Assembly: GCF_002920575.1 (NCBI RefSeq)
Contig: NZ_PQSQ01000022.1
Coordinates: forward strand, 20,283-84,282
Source of the DNA: Streptomyces sp. Ru73
GTDB taxonomy: Bacteria > Actinomycetota > Actinomycetes > Streptomycetales > Streptomycetaceae
Direction of reading: 5' to 3'
Length of the DNA: 64,000 bases
Shown: positions 1-8,320 of the stretch, piece by piece
How positions within the stretch are numbered: the stretch's first letter is position 1
Layout of the letters: each line of letters begins with the position of its first letter
Translations under genes and position numbers: made by a program
The notes under the pieces: model-generated
The model's input: only the letters and a program-made list of their open reading frames with translations
Database searches by the model: none
Told to the model about the DNA's origin: nothing

Positions 1-2963
1 GTCTCCTCCCCCGCCACGCCGACCAGTTCCGCCTCACCCCCCAGAAACGCGCCGCCGGCACCGCCGACCGGTTCCGCGTCACCGGCTCCCCCGGCCGCAT
101 CCAGGTCGCCGGCACCAGCCCGGCCGCGATGCTCACCGGCGTCAACTGGTACCTGAAGTACGTGTGCCAGGCGCACATCTCCTGGGCCGGGCAGCAGCTG
201 GACCTGCCCGCGAAGCTCCCCGCGCCCAAGGCACCGCTGGAGCGCACCACCAAGCTCGTCCACCGCTTCGCGCTCAACGACACGCACGACGGCTACACCG
301 CGCCGTACGCCGACTGGGCGCACTGGGAGCGGACCATCGACGTGCTGGCGCTGCACGGCGTGAACGAGGTACTGGTCACGCCGGGCTCGGAAGCCGTGTA
401 CCACCGGGTGCTCAAGGACTTCGGGTACTCCGACGCCGAGGCGCGTGCCTGGCTGCCGGCACCGACCCACCAGCCGTGGTGGCTGCTGCAGAACATGAGC
501 GGCTACGGCGGCCCGGTCAGCAAGGAACTGCTCGCCAAGCGCACCGACCTCGGCCGGCGGATCGCGGGACGGCTGCGCTCGCTGGGCATGCACCCGGTCC
601 TGCCGGGCTACTTCGGCACCGTCCCGGACGGCTTCGTGAAACGCAACCCCGGTGCCAAGGTCGTCCCGCAGGGCACCTGGTCGGGGCTGAAGCGGCCGGA
701 CTGGCTGGACCCGCGGACGCCGGTCTTCGCCAAGGTGGCGCGCTCCTTCTACCGGCACCAGAAGGACGTCTTCGGCACGGTCCGGCACTTCAAGATGGAC
801 CTGCTGCACGAGGGCGGCGACCCCGGCGACGTGCCGGTGCCGGCCGCGGCGAAGGCCGTCGAGAAGGCCATGCTGGCCGCCCACAAGGACGCCGTGTGGG
901 TGATACTGGGCTGGCAGGAGAACCCGCGCCGCGATCTGCTGGACGCCGTCGACCACCAGCACCTGCTCATCGTGGACGGCCTCTCGGACCTGGACACGGT
1001 CAAGGACCGGGAGAAGGACTGGGGCGGTGTCCCGTACGCCTTCGGCACCATCCCGAACTTCGGCGGCCGGACGACCATAGGGGCCAAGACCCACATGTGG
1101 GCCGAGCGGTTCACGAAGTGGCGGGACAAGAAGGGCAGCAAGCTGGCCGGCACGGCGTACATGGCCGAGGCCGCCGAGCGGGACCCGGCCGCTTTCGAGC
1201 TCTTCAGCGAGCTGGCCTGGCGGGACGACGCGGTGGACCGCACCGCGTGGTTCGACGGGTACGCGGACGCCCGGTACGGCGGCAAGGACGCCAAGGCCCG
1301 GGCGGCGTTCGCGGCGCTCCGGGAGAGCGCGTACGAGATCAGCAGCAAGGACGGCCGGCCGCACGACTCCATCTTCGCCGCGCGCCCGTCGCTGTCCGCC
1401 CGGTCCGGTACGCACTACGCCACGCACACCCCCGCGTTCGACCTGGCCCGCTTCGACACCGCGTTCGCCGCGCTGCTCGGCGTCCGGCCGGCGCTGCGGA
1501 ACAGCGACGCCTACCGGCTGGACCTCACCGACCTGGCGCGGCAGGCGCTGGCGAACCGCTCCTGGCAGCTGATCCCGCAGCTCCAGGACGCCTACAAGCG
1601 CAAGGACCTCGACGCCTTCCGCAAGCTCGCCCGGCTGTGGCTGCAGCTCATGCGACTGAGCGAGGAGATGACCGGCGCGCACCGGCACTTCCTGCTCGGC
1701 CCCTGGCTGGAAGCGGCCAAGCGGATGGGGACCGGCGACAAGGAAAAGGCGCAGCTGGAGCACTCCGCGCGGGCGCTGATCACCACCTGGGCCGACCGGC
1801 CCACCGCGGACGGCGGGAAGCTCGCCAACTACGCCAACCGCGACTGGCACGGCCTGATCGGCGACTTCCACCTCCCGCAGTGGCAGCGGTACCTGGACGA
1901 GCTGGAGGACGCGCTCGCCGGGAACCGCAAGCCGAAGTCCTTCGACTGGTACGCCATCGAGGAGCCGTGGACGCGGGAGCGCAAGAGCTACCCGCTGCGG
2001 CCCACCACCGACGCCTACCGCACCGCGCAGAAGGTGCACCAGGTGCTCGCCAAGGCGCCCTACCAGGGCCGGGTCGTCGTCGCTGCCGAGCCCTCCGCGA
2101 TGGAGCCGGGCGGCGCGACCACCCTCACCGCGACCCTGCACAACGTCAGCGGACTGCGGGACACCGGCCGGGTGGACTTCGCGCTGAGCGGGCTGGACGC
2201 CCAGGACCGCGGCCCCGTCTCGCTGCCGTCGATACCGGCCGGCGGCAAGGGAGACGTCGACTGGCGGGTCGCGGCCCCCGCCGAGCCACTGACGTCGCCG
2301 CTCAAGCCGATGCCGTACGAACTGACGGTGAGTTACGGACCGAAGGGCGAGACGCCGGTCTCGGCGGTGCAGTCGGGCACCCTCTTCGTGGCCGGTCCGC
2401 TGGACGAGGAGCTGCGCACGGCCACCACGAACGAGGCGGTTTTCGGACAGCTCGACGGGCGGTTCGCCATCGACGGCGCGGGCGCCGACCTGTGGAAGGC
2501 CACCGCCGAGTTCGGCACGGTCTACCGCGCGGGAGCGCTGCGCGCCGGCGGCTCGGTGACGGTGAAGGTCACCGAGCAGTCGGCGAGCGGACCGTGGGCG
2601 CGGGCCGGGATCGCGGTGCGCAACAGCCTGGAGACGGCGGGCTCGCCGGGGTTCGTGAACCTCTCCGTCACGCCGGAGAACGGGGTCGCGCTCTCCTGGG
2701 ACACCGACGGCGACGGCACGCTGGACCGGTACGAGCGGGTCACGGGCGTCAAGGCGCCGGTGACGCTGCGCCTCTCACGGGAGGCGGGCGGCGCGTTCAA
2801 GGGCGAGTACTCCACGGACGACGGCGCGACCTGGCGCCCCGTGGCCACCGCCACCGTGCCCGGCGCCGCCGCGGCGCAGGACGCCGGCCTGCACATGTCG
2901 GCGGCCAACGGCGGCTCGGGCACCCGCGGCCGGGCGGAGTTCAGCGACTGGCGCACGGACTGA
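1..2963 (+). CDS. Alpha-N-acetylglucosaminidase, GH89 (5' truncated by window edge)
   Basis: The reading frame is open from base 3, so the start codon lies left of the window; the ATG at 129 is internal. The bases before it already encode a GH89 N-terminal domain ending in AAMLTGVNWYLKY. The catalytic domain follows (VHRFALNDTHDGYTAPYADW, then WWLLQNMSGYGGP and GYFGTVPDGF), as in the NAGLU family, which removes terminal alpha-linked N-acetylglucosamine from heparan-type glycans or mucin-like chains. After about residue 650 comes a beta-rich region with accessory domains that include a DTDGDGTLDRY calcium-loop-like segment. Secretion is likely for this family in actinobacteria, but the signal peptide is outside the window. 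Family assignment is firm; the substrate is inferred. Confidence 0.88.
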   Translation, partial: LLPRHADQFRLTPQKRAAGTADRFRVTGSPGRIQVAGTSPAAMLTGVNWYLKYVCQAHISWAGQQLDLPAKLPAPKAPLERTTKLVHRFALNDTHDGYTAPYADWAHWERTIDVLALHGVNEVLVTPGSEAVYHRVLKDFGYSDAEARAWLPAPTHQPWWLLQNMSGYGGPVSKELLAKRTDLGRRIAGRLRSLGMHPVLPGYFGTVPDGFVKRNPGAKVVPQGTWSGLKRPDWLDPRTPVFAKVARSFYRHQKDVFGTVRHFKMDLLHEGGDPGDVPVPAAAKAVEKAMLAAHKDAVWVILGWQENPRRDLLDAVDHQHLLIVDGLSDLDTVKDREKDWGGVPYAFGTIPNFGGRTTIGAKTHMWAERFTKWRDKKGSKLAGTAYMAEAAERDPAAFELFSELAWRDDAVDRTAWFDGYADARYGGKDAKARAAFAALRESAYEISSKDGRPHDSIFAARPSLSARSGTHYATHTPAFDLARFDTAFAALLGVRPALRNSDAYRLDLTDLARQALANRSWQLIPQLQDAYKRKDLDAFRKLARLWLQLMRLSEEMTGAHRHFLLGPWLEAAKRMGTGDKEKAQLEHSARALITTWADRPTADGGKLANYANRDWHGLIGDFHLPQWQRYLDELEDALAGNRKPKSFDWYAIEEPWTRERKSYPLRPTTDAYRTAQKVHQVLAKAPYQGRVVVAAEPSAMEPGGATTLTATLHNVSGLRDTGRVDFALSGLDAQDRGPVSLPSIPAGGKGDVDWRVAAPAEPLTSPLKPMPYELTVSYGPKGETPVSAVQSGTLFVAGPLDEELRTATTNEAVFGQLDGRFAIDGAGADLWKATAEFGTVYRAGALRAGGSVTVKVTEQSASGPWARAGIAVRNSLETAGSPGFVNLSVTPENGVALSWDTDGDGTLDRYERVTGVKAPVTLRLSREAGGAFKGEYSTDDGATWRPVATATVPGAAAAQDAGLHMSAANGGSGTRGRAEFSDWRTD

Positions 2964-3097
2964 CGCGCCGGACCGGCACGACGGCGGCCCCGGACGGCAA
3001 GGCGACTGTCCGGGGTCGTTCGTTCGCTCCCCGTGGCCGGTGCGCGCGGCGTACGCTGACCTCCGTACCGACCCGGCTATCGCGAGGAGTGCACCGC

Positions 3098-3334
3098 ATG
3101 AGCGCCGCAGCTGAGAAGGAGTGGCTCTACGCCCTCGACATCTCCGACGCCGTCTGGCAGCGCGCCCCCGGGGACGCCGAGGAGGCCGTGGAGATCGCGT
3201 TCCTGGAGCGCGGCGCGGTGGCGATGCGCAATTCCACCGACCCCGACGTCGTGCTGCGGTACACCGAGGGCGAGTGGCGCGCCTTCGTCCTGGGCGCCCG
3301 GGACGGCGAGTTCGACCTCGACCGCCGGCACTGA
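3098..3334 (+). CDS. DUF397 domain protein
   Basis: A 78-residue protein. The start ATG is preceded by GAGGAG at a good distance. The sequence (EVAF-like VEIAFLERGAVAMRNSTDP, then a short EWRAFVLGARDGEFDL tail) matches the DUF397 family, small proteins that in Streptomyces usually sit next to an XRE-type helix-turn-helix gene and act with it, as in the BldB/WhiJ-type systems. No XRE partner is present here, so this is a solitary copy. The exact role cannot be read from the sequence. Confidence 0.8.
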   Translation: MSAAAEKEWLYALDISDAVWQRAPGDAEEAVEIAFLERGAVAMRNSTDPDVVLRYTEGEWRAFVLGARDGEFDLDRRH

Positions 3335-3344
3335 ACCGGCCCGG

Positions 3345-3359
3345 TGGTCAAAGTGACCA
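3345..3359. promoter_or_regulatory. Short palindrome before the sigma-like membrane protein gene
   Basis: TGGTCA-aag-TGACCA forms a perfect 6-bp inverted repeat between the DUF397 gene and the next start codon. The spacing suits a dimeric regulator binding in the promoter, but no regulator is identified and it could be chance. Confidence 0.3.
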
Positions 3360-3386
3360 TCCCATGAATCACTCGTTCTACGGAAC

Positions 3387-5372
3387 GTGGAACAGCAGCA
3401 GGCAATAACCCCGCCACCGGACCGCACCTCCCCGCTCGGCATGATCGACGTGGAGCAGGCCGAGGCCGCGCTCGTGGAGCACTACCCCCGGCTGGTCCGG
3501 CTGGCCTACCTGGTGCTGCCGCCCGGGCTCGGCCGCAACCGCCGGGTACTGACCGCGCACGCCGTGACCCAGCGGGCACTGCCCCGGCACCGCACCGCCG
3601 CCGCTGACACCGTGCTGCCCGCGCAGCGCACCGACGGCCGGCCGGCGCCGGACCCCGGGTACGCCTTCGTACGGCAGCGGGTGCTGCGCGCGGCGCTCGC
3701 CGCCGGCCGCCCGGCGCTGCGGTTCGGGTCCCGGCGGCTGCCGCTCCCCCAGCTCCCCCCGCTGCTGCCCCAGGTGTGGGGCCTGCGGCTCTTCCCGCGC
3801 TCCGGCGGCGCCGACGAACTCGCCCTGGACCAGGCCCTCTCGGCGCTCTCCGCGCCGGCCCGCGCGGCGTACGCGCTGCGTGGCCTGGAGGGCCTGGGCG
3901 ACCGCGAGGTGCGCCGCATCCTGGCGGCCGCGGGCGTGGCGGCGCCGCGCGAGGCGCTGGCCGAGGCGGACGCCGCCGCGGCCCCGCCGGGCAGCCGGGA
4001 CGGCTCGCTGCTGGACTCCGGCGAGTTCGACCCCTGTTCGCTCCAGGCGCGGCCGACGGACCTCATCCGGCGGCGGCAGCACGTACGGGCCGCGCTGGCC
4101 GCCGCCGTCGCGGCGGCGGTGTGCGGGGCGCTGCTGGCGCTGCCGGGCGACGGCTGGGGCCGGGACGACGGCGCGGCGGCGCCGCCGTACGCGCGCAACG
4201 CCGCGGCCGAAGCGGCCCTGAAGCCGGCCGAGTTGACCCGCGCCCCCGGTGACGCCTGGCGGACCGCGGTCCGTACGGACTTCTCGGCCTGGCCGGCGCG
4301 CGGCGGCCGGACGCACGACACGGCCCTGCTGCGCCGCGCGCTGGCCGCCTGGGCCAGACCCGGCGACCGGGTGCAGGTCTCCGCGACGCCCGGCACGCCG
4401 TCCGGCCCCGCGGCCGGGCCCGCGCAGCTGCTGTACGCGGGCGAGGCGGACGGCGCCGCCGTGGTGCTGCTGTACGACGGGCTGCGTGTCGTGCGGTACG
4501 CGGAGGCGGCGGACGGACCCGGCGGCGGTGCCGCGCTGGACTTCGCGCGCACGGACGGCGCGGACGCGGCCGGCGCGGCGGCGCTGGTGCTCAGCCGCAC
4601 GGACGACAACGTCCGCTATCTCACGGCTCCTTGGGTGCGTTCGGTGGCGCTCGCCGATCTGACCGGAGGGCCGGAGGAGCGCGCCGCGCCGCTGCACCGG
4701 TCGGCGGACGGCGTGACGGACCCGGTGCCCGCGCCCGCGCGCGGCTCGTCCTGCACCCGCTGGCCCGCACTGGAGATGACCGGCCACCTCTACACCGACC
4801 TGGGCGAACTGACCCCGGCCCGGCTGACGTACGGCGCTCCCGGCCGGGCTGCCGAGCCGGCCGGGCGGGCGGCGCGGACGGCCTGGGCGCGTACGGCCTG
4901 CCAGCTGCCGGCCGTCCGGGCGCGCGGCGTGCGGGAGGTGAACGCCTGGGAGTACGCGCGCCAGCGGCTGCCGGAGCACGGGGGCACGGCGGCGTGGCTG
5001 TGCACCCGTGCCGAGACCTGGCGCGGTCCGGGGAGCCGGACGATGGCGCAGTTCCAGCCGCCGGTGGCGGGCGACGGCGACGGGCCGGGCACGCGCCGCT
5101 ATCCGCCGGGCGCGGTGGCGGCCCGCTCGGAGGGCGGCCGGGACTGCGGGCCGCGGTCGCCGCACGCGCTGGCCGGGGTGCTGTGGAAGTCGGCGGCCGG
5201 GCACTGGTGGCTGGTCGCCGCGGGCAGCGACGAGGTGCGCGGGGTGGCGGCGGGCGGCGGGGTGACCGGCCGTACGAAGGGCCGGCTGCTGGCGGTGCGG
5301 GCCACGGCGGGCGCGCACGCGCGGCTGACCGCACGGCTGCCGGGCGGCGGCCGGTTCACGGCGCTGCACTGA
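3387..5372 (+). CDS. Membrane protein with sigma-factor-like N-terminal domain
   Basis: A 661-residue protein that I cannot assign to a named family. Residues about 20-100 (LVEHYPRLVRLAYLVLP) resemble sigma-70 region 2. Residues about 150-190 (LDQALSALSAPARAAYALRGLEG, then DREVRRILAAAGV) resemble region 4. A single hydrophobic segment follows at about residues 236-252, then about 400 residues with scattered cysteines, probably outside the membrane. An ECF-sigma-like head on a membrane anchor suggests a sensor or degenerate regulator rather than a working sigma factor. The GTG at 3387 has no clear Shine-Dalgarno sequence; ATG 3441 is the main alternative start. Expression evidence would be needed to choose. 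Confidence 0.7.
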   Translation: MEQQQAITPPPDRTSPLGMIDVEQAEAALVEHYPRLVRLAYLVLPPGLGRNRRVLTAHAVTQRALPRHRTAAADTVLPAQRTDGRPAPDPGYAFVRQRVLRAALAAGRPALRFGSRRLPLPQLPPLLPQVWGLRLFPRSGGADELALDQALSALSAPARAAYALRGLEGLGDREVRRILAAAGVAAPREALAEADAAAAPPGSRDGSLLDSGEFDPCSLQARPTDLIRRRQHVRAALAAAVAAAVCGALLALPGDGWGRDDGAAAPPYARNAAAEAALKPAELTRAPGDAWRTAVRTDFSAWPARGGRTHDTALLRRALAAWARPGDRVQVSATPGTPSGPAAGPAQLLYAGEADGAAVVLLYDGLRVVRYAEAADGPGGGAALDFARTDGADAAGAAALVLSRTDDNVRYLTAPWVRSVALADLTGGPEERAAPLHRSADGVTDPVPAPARGSSCTRWPALEMTGHLYTDLGELTPARLTYGAPGRAAEPAGRAARTAWARTACQLPAVRARGVREVNAWEYARQRLPEHGGTAAWLCTRAETWRGPGSRTMAQFQPPVAGDGDGPGTRRYPPGAVAARSEGGRDCGPRSPHALAGVLWKSAAGHWWLVAAGSDEVRGVAAGGGVTGRTKGRLLAVRATAGAHARLTARLPGGGRFTALH

Positions 5373-5484
5373 GGGGCCGCGCGCGGAACGGGCCCGCGGG
5401 GGCACGGACGGCCGTCCGTGCCCCCGTCGTGCGTCCGGCGGGAAAACTCCGTGCAAGGGGGTGTCGCTCCCACTTACCCGCCAG

Positions 5485-5490
5485 TACATT
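5485..5490 (+). promoter_or_regulatory. Possible -10 box for a leaderless hydrolase mRNA
   Basis: TACATT ends 6 bases before the ATG at 5497, so transcription would begin at or beside the start codon. No convincing -35 box or Shine-Dalgarno sequence is present. This fits leaderless expression, which is common in Streptomyces, but remains a prediction. Confidence 0.35.
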
Positions 5491-5496
5491 GACGCC

Positions 5497-6414
5497 ATGT
5501 CTAACAAGGCCCCGTTGCGGCCCGCGCCGGTCGCGTCGGAACACATCCCGCTCAAGGCCCGCAACGTCGCTTTCGACTGGACCCGGACGCCGCTGCACTG
5601 GGTCCCGGGCGATCCGTCCACCACCCACACCATCAACGTGCTGCACCTCCTGCTGCCGGCCGGCGAGCGCTGGTTCGTGCACGTCTACAAGCAGGTGCTG
5701 CCGTACATCCGGGACGAGCGGCTGCGCGAGGACGTCATCGGCTTCATCGGCCAGGAGGCGATGCACTCCCAGGCCCATGACGATGTGCTGCCGCACCTGA
5801 AGGCCCAGGGCCTGGACCCCACGCCGTACACCGCGCAGGTCGACTGGCTCTTCGAGAAGCTGCTCGGCGACCGGACCCTGCCGCCCGGCCGGGCCCGGCA
5901 GTGGTGGCTGCTGGAGCGGGTCGCGCTGATCGCGGCGATCGAGCACTACACCGCCTTCCTCGGCGACTGGGTGCTCAACGCCGAGGCGCTGGACGCCAGG
6001 GGCGCCGACCCGACCATGCTGGACCTGCTGCGCTGGCACGGCGCCGAGGAGGTCGAGCACCGCTCGGTCGCCTTCGACCTCTTCATGCACCTGGACGGCG
6101 GCTACCGGCGGCGCACCCGCACCTGGGCCACCGCCTTCGGCGCGCTGGTCTTCCTGTGGCAGCGCGGCGTGCGCTTCTTCATGGCGAACGACCCGACGCT
6201 GCTGGAGGGCAAGGCCAGTTTCAAGGAGTTCTTCCGGGCCGGGCGGCAGGGCGTCCTGCCCACCACCGGCGCCGTGGTCCGCACGATCCCGCAGTACCTG
6301 CACCGCACGTACCACCCCTCGCAGTACGGCAGCACGGCCCAGGCCGCCGCCTACCTCGCCGCCTCCCCCGCCGCGACCGCGGCCGAGACCCGTACCGCTC
6401 CCGGAGCCGCCTGA
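5497..6414 (+). CDS. Metal-dependent hydrolase family protein (PF10118-like)
   Basis: A 305-residue protein similar to the PF10118 'predicted metal-dependent hydrolase' family. It has a helical, ferritin-like arrangement of conserved acidic and histidine residues: ...QEAMHSQAHDD near residue 85, IAAIEHYTAF near 145, and HGAEEVEHRSVAFD near 185. These EXXH-type pairs probably bind a di-metal centre. The reaction is unknown. The next gene begins 1 base downstream and encodes a flavin/[2Fe-2S] reductase, which suggests that this protein receives electrons and acts as an oxygenase- or desaturase-like enzyme rather than a simple hydrolase. ATG 5497 is preferred over the in-frame GTG 5461. Confidence 0.82.
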   Translation: MSNKAPLRPAPVASEHIPLKARNVAFDWTRTPLHWVPGDPSTTHTINVLHLLLPAGERWFVHVYKQVLPYIRDERLREDVIGFIGQEAMHSQAHDDVLPHLKAQGLDPTPYTAQVDWLFEKLLGDRTLPPGRARQWWLLERVALIAAIEHYTAFLGDWVLNAEALDARGADPTMLDLLRWHGAEEVEHRSVAFDLFMHLDGGYRRRTRTWATAFGALVFLWQRGVRFFMANDPTLLEGKASFKEFFRAGRQGVLPTTGAVVRTIPQYLHRTYHPSQYGSTAQAAAYLAASPAATAAETRTAPGAA

Positions 6415-6415
6415 C

Positions 6416-7501
6416 ATGACCGCCATCCTCCGCTCCCGGCGCCTGCGCGCCGCCGCGGTCGCCACCGGCGCTGCCGTGCTCGTCAGCCGCGCCCTGCGCC
6501 GCCGGGTCAAGGACTCCCCGCTGTGGCCGTTGCCGGCCCTGGAGCAGCCGATATCCGGCACCGGCCGGACCGGCACCGGGCGCCGCGAACTCCTGGTCGT
6601 CGAGCGCACCGAGGAGGCCGAGGGCGTCGTACGGCTGCGCCTGGCGGGCGACGCGCTGCCGGCCTGGGAGCCGGGCGCGCACATCGACCTCGTGCTGCCC
6701 TCGGGCGCGGTGCGGCAGTACTCGCTCTGCGGCGACCCGGCCGACACCGGGACGTACACCATCGCCACCCGGCTGATCGAGGACGGCCGGGGCGGCTCGC
6801 GCGAGGTGCACGAGCAGCTCCAGGAGGGCACGGTCGTGGCGGTGCGCGGCCCGCGCAACCGCTTCCGGCTCGACGAGTGCCACGCCTACCTCTTCGTCGC
6901 GGGCGGCATCGGTATCACGCCGATCCTGCCGATGCTGCGCCAGGTGGAGCGCGAGGGCGTGCCGTGGCGGCTGGTCTACGGCGGGCGGTCGCGCGCGTCG
7001 ATGCCGTTCCTGGCGGAGATCGAGAAGCTGGCGGGCGCGAACGGGGACCGGGTGACGGTCGTCGCGGAGGACGAGGACGGGCGCCCGGACCTGGCCGCCG
7101 CGCTGGCCGACGCGCCGCCGCACTCCGCGGTGTACTGCTGCGGCCCGCAGCCCCTGATGGACGCCGTCGCCGAACTGCTGCCGGAGGGCCTGGAGCTGCG
7201 CACCGAGGCGTTCGCGCCGGCGGCCCGGGAGACGGGCGGCGCCTTCGAGGTGGAGCTGCGGCGCACCGGCCGCACCGTGGCGGTGGCCGAGGACCAGAGC
7301 ATCCTGCGCGCCATCCGCGAGCAGGCGCTGCCGGACCTGCCCTACAGCTGTGAGCAGGGCTTCTGCGGCACCTGTCGGCAGCACGTCGTCGAGGGCGACA
7401 TCGACCACCGCGACGAGCTGCTGACCGACGCCGAGCGCGACGACCGGATGCTCATCTGCGTCTCGCGGTGCCGCGGAGAACGCCTGGTGCTGGACCTGTA
7501 G
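6416..7501 (+). CDS. Ferredoxin reductase, PDR/VanB type (FMN/[2Fe-2S])
   Basis: A 361-residue reductase. An N-terminal hydrophobic stretch (residues about 5-25) is followed by an FMN-binding beta-barrel (RQYSLCGDP near residue 100), an NAD-binding domain (FVAGGIGITPILPML near 160) and a C-terminal plant-type ferredoxin with the cluster ligands CEQGFCGTC and a fourth cysteine in MLICVSRC. This is the domain order of phthalate dioxygenase reductase/vanillate demethylase reductase. It begins 1 base after the upstream stop, so the two are almost certainly co-transcribed; its likely job is to pass NAD(P)H electrons to the preceding di-metal protein. Confidence 0.9.
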   Translation: MTAILRSRRLRAAAVATGAAVLVSRALRRRVKDSPLWPLPALEQPISGTGRTGTGRRELLVVERTEEAEGVVRLRLAGDALPAWEPGAHIDLVLPSGAVRQYSLCGDPADTGTYTIATRLIEDGRGGSREVHEQLQEGTVVAVRGPRNRFRLDECHAYLFVAGGIGITPILPMLRQVEREGVPWRLVYGGRSRASMPFLAEIEKLAGANGDRVTVVAEDEDGRPDLAAALADAPPHSAVYCCGPQPLMDAVAELLPEGLELRTEAFAPAARETGGAFEVELRRTGRTVAVAEDQSILRAIREQALPDLPYSCEQGFCGTCRQHVVEGDIDHRDELLTDAERDDRMLICVSRCRGERLVLDL

Positions 7502-7566
7502 CACCAAGCCCGGCGCGGGCCCGGCCGGTCCCCGCCGGTGGCATACCGCTGCCGCACCCCGGTCGT

Positions 7567-7572
7567 TAGGGT
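7567..7572 (+). promoter_or_regulatory. Possible -10 box for a leaderless TetR mRNA
   Basis: TAGGGT lies 6 bases before the ATG at 7579 and no Shine-Dalgarno sequence is visible, so the transcript may begin at the start codon. There is no clear -35 box. Confidence 0.35.
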
Positions 7573-7578
7573 GTTCGT

Positions 7579-8277
7579 ATGACGACCGGGGTGCGCCGCA
7601 GGATGGGCGTCGAGGAACGCCGTGAACAGCTGATCTCCGTGGCTCTGGACCTCTTCAGCCACCGCGCCCCGGAGGACGTGTCGATCGACGAGATAGCCGA
7701 GGCCGCGGGCATCTCGCGGCCGCTGGTCTACCACTACTTCCCCGGCAAGCAGAGCCTGTACGAGGCGGCGCTGGGCCGGGCGGCCGACGAGCTGGCGGCC
7801 CGCTTCGTCGAGCCGCGCGAAGGGCCGCTGGGCGAGCGGCTGCTGCGGGTGATGGGCCGCTTCTTCGACTTCGTCGACGAGCACGGGCCGGGCTTCTCGG
7901 CGCTGATGCGGGGCGGTCCGGCCGTCGGGTCCGGCCGCACCAGCGCGATGATCAACGGCGTCCGGCAGTCCGCGTACGAGCAGATCGTCGCGCACCTGGG
8001 GCTGGCCGAGCCGGCGCCCCGCATGGAACTGGTGATCCGGTCCTGGATCTCGCTCGCGGAGTCCACCGCGCTGCAGTGGCTGGACGGCAAGCGCATCCCG
8101 CGCGAGGAGCTGGAACGGCAGCTGGTGCACGACTTCGCCGCGCTGGCCGCGGTGAGCGCCGCGTACGACGAGGAAATGGCGGGGACGCTGCGGGCGATCC
8201 TCGCCGCCGAGCCGATCGACGGCCCGTTCGCGGACCTCGCGGCGCGGCTCTTCGCGCTGGTGCCGACCGACGCCTGA
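7579..8277 (+). CDS. TetR family transcriptional regulator
   Basis: A 232-residue TetR-type repressor. The helix-turn-helix spans residues about 12-58 (RREQLISVALDLFSHRAPED, IDEIAEAAGISRPLVYHYF). The C-terminal ligand-binding domain contains FFDFVDEHGPGFSALMRGGP and is unassigned. It follows the hydrolase/reductase pair on the same strand with a 77-base gap, so it is the obvious candidate regulator of that pair, but I find no shared palindrome in front of both units. Confidence 0.88.
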   Translation: MTTGVRRRMGVEERREQLISVALDLFSHRAPEDVSIDEIAEAAGISRPLVYHYFPGKQSLYEAALGRAADELAARFVEPREGPLGERLLRVMGRFFDFVDEHGPGFSALMRGGPAVGSGRTSAMINGVRQSAYEQIVAHLGLAEPAPRMELVIRSWISLAESTALQWLDGKRIPREELERQLVHDFAALAAVSAAYDEEMAGTLRAILAAEPIDGPFADLAARLFALVPTDA

Positions 8278-8286
8278 GCGCGGCCG

Positions 8287-8318
8287 GGCACCCGGCACGC
8301 GCAGCCTGCCCGGGTGCC
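8287..8318. terminator. Bidirectional terminator hairpin
   Basis: GGCACCCGGCA (8287-8297) pairs with TGCCCGGGTGCC (8307-8318) with a single bulged base. It lies between the convergent TetR and ATPase genes and probably ends both transcripts. There is no U-tract, as is usual in this genus. Confidence 0.65.
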
Positions 8319-8320
8319 GG

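Noticed and set aside
3378..5636. 752-residue minus-strand frame opposite the sigma-like membrane protein
   Set aside because: Arginine/alanine-rich translation without domains; codon third positions do not show the expected G/C bias in that frame.
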